A program made the translations under genes and the position numbers. Under the pieces are notes generated by a model. It had not been told where the DNA came from. It saw only the letters and a program-made list of their open reading frames with translations, and searched no databases. A stretch of 64,000 nt of DNA, taken from Ruegeria denitrificans (GTDB lineage Bacteria; Pseudomonadota; Alphaproteobacteria; Rhodobacterales; Rhodobacteraceae). Within the stretch, counting starts at the first letter, position 1, and every line of letters starts with the position of its first letter. The DNA is taken from assembly GCF_001458295.1 (NCBI RefSeq), contig NZ_CYUD01000001.1:518880-582879 (forward strand), given 5' to 3'. This document shows, piece after piece, positions 62,435 to 64,000 of this stretch.

Positions 62435-63848
62435 TATCGTTCGTGCCCTGTGTGCGAGCAACCTTATGGCCTTTGTTGAGGCTGCCTTTGGCATTCTTCA
62501 GCCAGACGCCAAATTCCATGCGGCCCGGTATCTTCGGGCTCTGTGTTATCAGTTGGAACGACTGGAGCGTGGTGAAATCCGGCGGCTGCTGATCATTCTA
62601 CCGCCGCGTCATCTGAAGTCATTTTGTGCAAGTGTTGTGTTTCCGGTCTGGGTCCAGGGTCGAAACCCTTCCACAAAAGTCATCACCGCCAGCTATGGCG
62701 CTAGTCTTGCGGAAGACTTCAGCTGGCAATCGCGCCGGCTTATGGACCACGACCTGACATGTGCCATTTTCCCTAACCTGGAGATTGATAAGAAAAAGGC
62801 CACCGTCTCCGACTTGCGTACAACACTGGGTGGCCAGAGGATTGCTACCTCCGTGGGCGGACCAATGACGGGCAAGGGCGGTAAGCTTTTTATCGTCGAC
62901 GACCCCAGTAAGGCTGAGGATGTATTTTCCGAAGCTCACCGGGAAAAGGTTTGGGAGTGGTTCAGCGGTAGTGCCTTGATGCGGCTGGATCAACGCAAAG
63001 AAGCGCGTGTGGCCGTGGTGGCTCAGCGACTCCATCCGGATGATCTGCCTGGGCGACTGATTCAAACCGGCCTGTGGGAAGTGTTAGTGCTTCCGGTGAT
63101 CGAAGTTCGTGAGAGGAAGGTCGCCATGCCGGACGGTTTAGTCTGGACGCGACGAAAGGGTGACATCCTGTTGCCCCAACACATTGATCTAGAGGAGCTC
63201 AACGCGCTTCGCCTTGAAATCGGCGGCACAAAGTTCGAGGCGCAATACCAACAATCACCCGTGCCCGCAGGTGGGAATATCGTGAAGCCAGAATGGTTCG
63301 CTACGATACCACCAAGCCTACGCTCGAGTGATTACGAAGCAATTATTCAAAGCTGGGACACAGCCTCGGTTCCCGGGGAATCCAATGACCATTCTGTCTG
63401 CACAACATGGGGGCTCATTGGCAACTACATCGATTTGCTGGACGTTCATCGTCAGCAATACCTGCAACCGGATCTTCTGAGTGAAGCGACAAAGCTTCGC
63501 AAGAAATGGAGGCCAAATCTGCTTGTGGTCGAAACGGTTGGTGCAGGTTGCGGTGTGTACGATCATCTGCGCCGTCAGGCCAAGAAAGGTGTAAGGTCAC
63601 ATACTCCAAAACTCTCTAAAGATGAGCGGATGTCCATTCAGTCTCCAAAGATCGAACAGGGGCAGGTCAGATTACCAGCGTCTGCACCATGGAAAGAAGT
63701 CTTTCTGGCCGAAGTTGCTGCCTTCCCAAATGGCAAACATGATGATCAGGTCGATAGCATGTCGCAAGCATTGCGCGCGCTTGATCATACCCTACACGAA
63801 TTACGCCACTGTTCCCGCTACAAAGGTAGATTAGGGAGGGTTTTATGA
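62421..63848 (+). CDS. terL: Phage terminase large subunit
   Basis: 475 residues. Start chosen at ATG 62421 (GAGGGG seven bases before), overlapping DUF5681 by 14 bases. ATPase half: LPPRHLKS (the variant Walker A of this group) near residue 60 and LFIVDDPSKAE (Walker B) near 157. RNase H-like nuclease half: QSWDTASVPGES near 312, VVETVGAG, and FPNGKHDDQVDSMSQALRAL near 437, supplying the catalytic acidic residues. All motifs are intact. It packages phage DNA into procapsids; no portal gene follows within the window. Confidence 0.92.
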   Translation: MPPIDIVRALCASNLMAFVEAAFGILQPDAKFHAARYLRALCYQLERLERGEIRRLLIILPPRHLKSFCASVVFPVWVQGRNPSTKVITASYGASLAEDFSWQSRRLMDHDLTCAIFPNLEIDKKKATVSDLRTTLGGQRIATSVGGPMTGKGGKLFIVDDPSKAEDVFSEAHREKVWEWFSGSALMRLDQRKEARVAVVAQRLHPDDLPGRLIQTGLWEVLVLPVIEVRERKVAMPDGLVWTRRKGDILLPQHIDLEELNALRLEIGGTKFEAQYQQSPVPAGGNIVKPEWFATIPPSLRSSDYEAIIQSWDTASVPGESNDHSVCTTWGLIGNYIDLLDVHRQQYLQPDLLSEATKLRKKWRPNLLVVETVGAGCGVYDHLRRQAKKGVRSHTPKLSKDERMSIQSPKIEQGQVRLPASAPWKEVFLAEVAAFPNGKHDDQVDSMSQALRALDHTLHELRHCSRYKGRLGRVL

Positions 63849-63890
63849 GCTCGGCCAATGTCATTGAATGACGTGCAAACATCCAAGCAA

Positions 63891-63960
63891 TGACTGCTAT
63901 CCGCCCTAAGCAGACACCTGACCAAATGTATCAGATGACTGCTTCGAGCCCGAAGCAGAC
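63891..63960. repeat. Two imperfect 25-base repeats after terL
   Basis: TGACTGCT....GCCC.AAGCAGAC occurs at 63891-63915 and 63936-63960 (20 of 25 bases identical, 45 bases apart). Each is itself an imperfect inverted repeat; the second forms an 8-bp stem (CTGCTTCG/CGAAGCAG). A separate 13-base palindrome (GTCATTGAATGAC) lies at 63860-63872. The remaining sequence 63849-64000 holds no gene that I can see. They may be copies of a dispersed intergenic repeat of Roseobacters. Confidence 0.5.
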
Positions 63961-64000
63961 TCCAGTTCACGACACCAGACCAACTCACGTTCAATAATTT

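Noticed and set aside
1..64000. CRISPR array, rRNA genes or insertion sequences
   Set aside because: No regular spaced repeats, rRNA-like sequence or transposase gene with terminal inverted repeats was seen.

Overview
The window is a stretch of alphaproteobacterial chromosome, most likely from the Roseobacter group of the Rhodobacterales. The support is a high-GC coding style, a nuo operon interspersed with the small lineage-specific genes typical of this order (DUF5337 and DUF5333 types, a MAPEG protein, a carboxymuconolactone-decarboxylase-like gene), a biotin-dependent leucine-degradation cluster, RNase J, a DUF3572 gene beside a PleD-like cyclase, and a DUF983 gene. Most of it is ordinary core genome. 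The last 7 kb is a prophage or integrative-element module next to a tRNA-Ser gene.

Layout. 1-6 kb (mostly minus strand): waaA (cut by the window edge), moaA, a lipoprotein, an AlkD-like repair protein, glmS and glmU (UDP-GlcNAc supply). 6-9 kb: gph, a DegT-family aminotransferase and a decayed Hint-domain gene. 9-19 kb: leucine/isovalerate catabolism (ivd, then an AMP-forming acyl-CoA ligase, mccB, mccA, HMG-CoA lyase and methylglutaconyl-CoA hydratase), interrupted by an OmpW-type porin on the other strand and by two small genes of unknown function. 19-37.4 kb: an unknown membrane protein and the complete 14-gene complex I operon nuoA-N with eight extra small ORFs, closed by a rho-independent terminator. 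37.4-41.8 kb: birA, coaX, rnj and, convergently, a DUF983-NUDIX pair.

42-50 kb is the regulatory part. An EF-hand protein, an ECF sigma factor, a small membrane-anchored putative anti-sigma and a Spy/CnrX-like periplasmic sensor form one tight operon. A PleD-like diguanylate cyclase has receiver domains without the phospho-accepting Asp. Then come DUF3572, a HAD phosphatase, a non-pyrrolysine MttB-family methyltransferase, and an H-NOX-like protein overlapping an HNOBA-GGDEF cyclase. 49.8-57.3 kb (minus strand): a CbiX-type chelatase, an AEC transporter, and a tight run of SPOR lipoprotein, D-Ala-D-Ala carboxypeptidase, tmk, holB, tatD and an MBL-fold hydrolase.

57.4-64 kb: tRNA-Ser(UGA), a repeat-rich non-coding stretch, a large serine recombinase with DUF2924 and DUF3489 partners on the minus strand, and then, divergently, a ParB-domain DNA methyltransferase, a DUF5681 protein and a terminase large subunit. 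No portal or capsid gene begins in the 150 bases after the terminase, so the element either continues outside the window or is a reduced remnant.

The least explained items are the EF-hand/ECF sigma operon, the H-NOX-like protein that seems to lack the usual haem ligand, the unknown genes embedded in the liu and nuo operons, and the recombinase-DUF2924-DUF3489 / methyltransferase-DUF5681-TerL block. All family assignments are by reading motifs; no database search was run.
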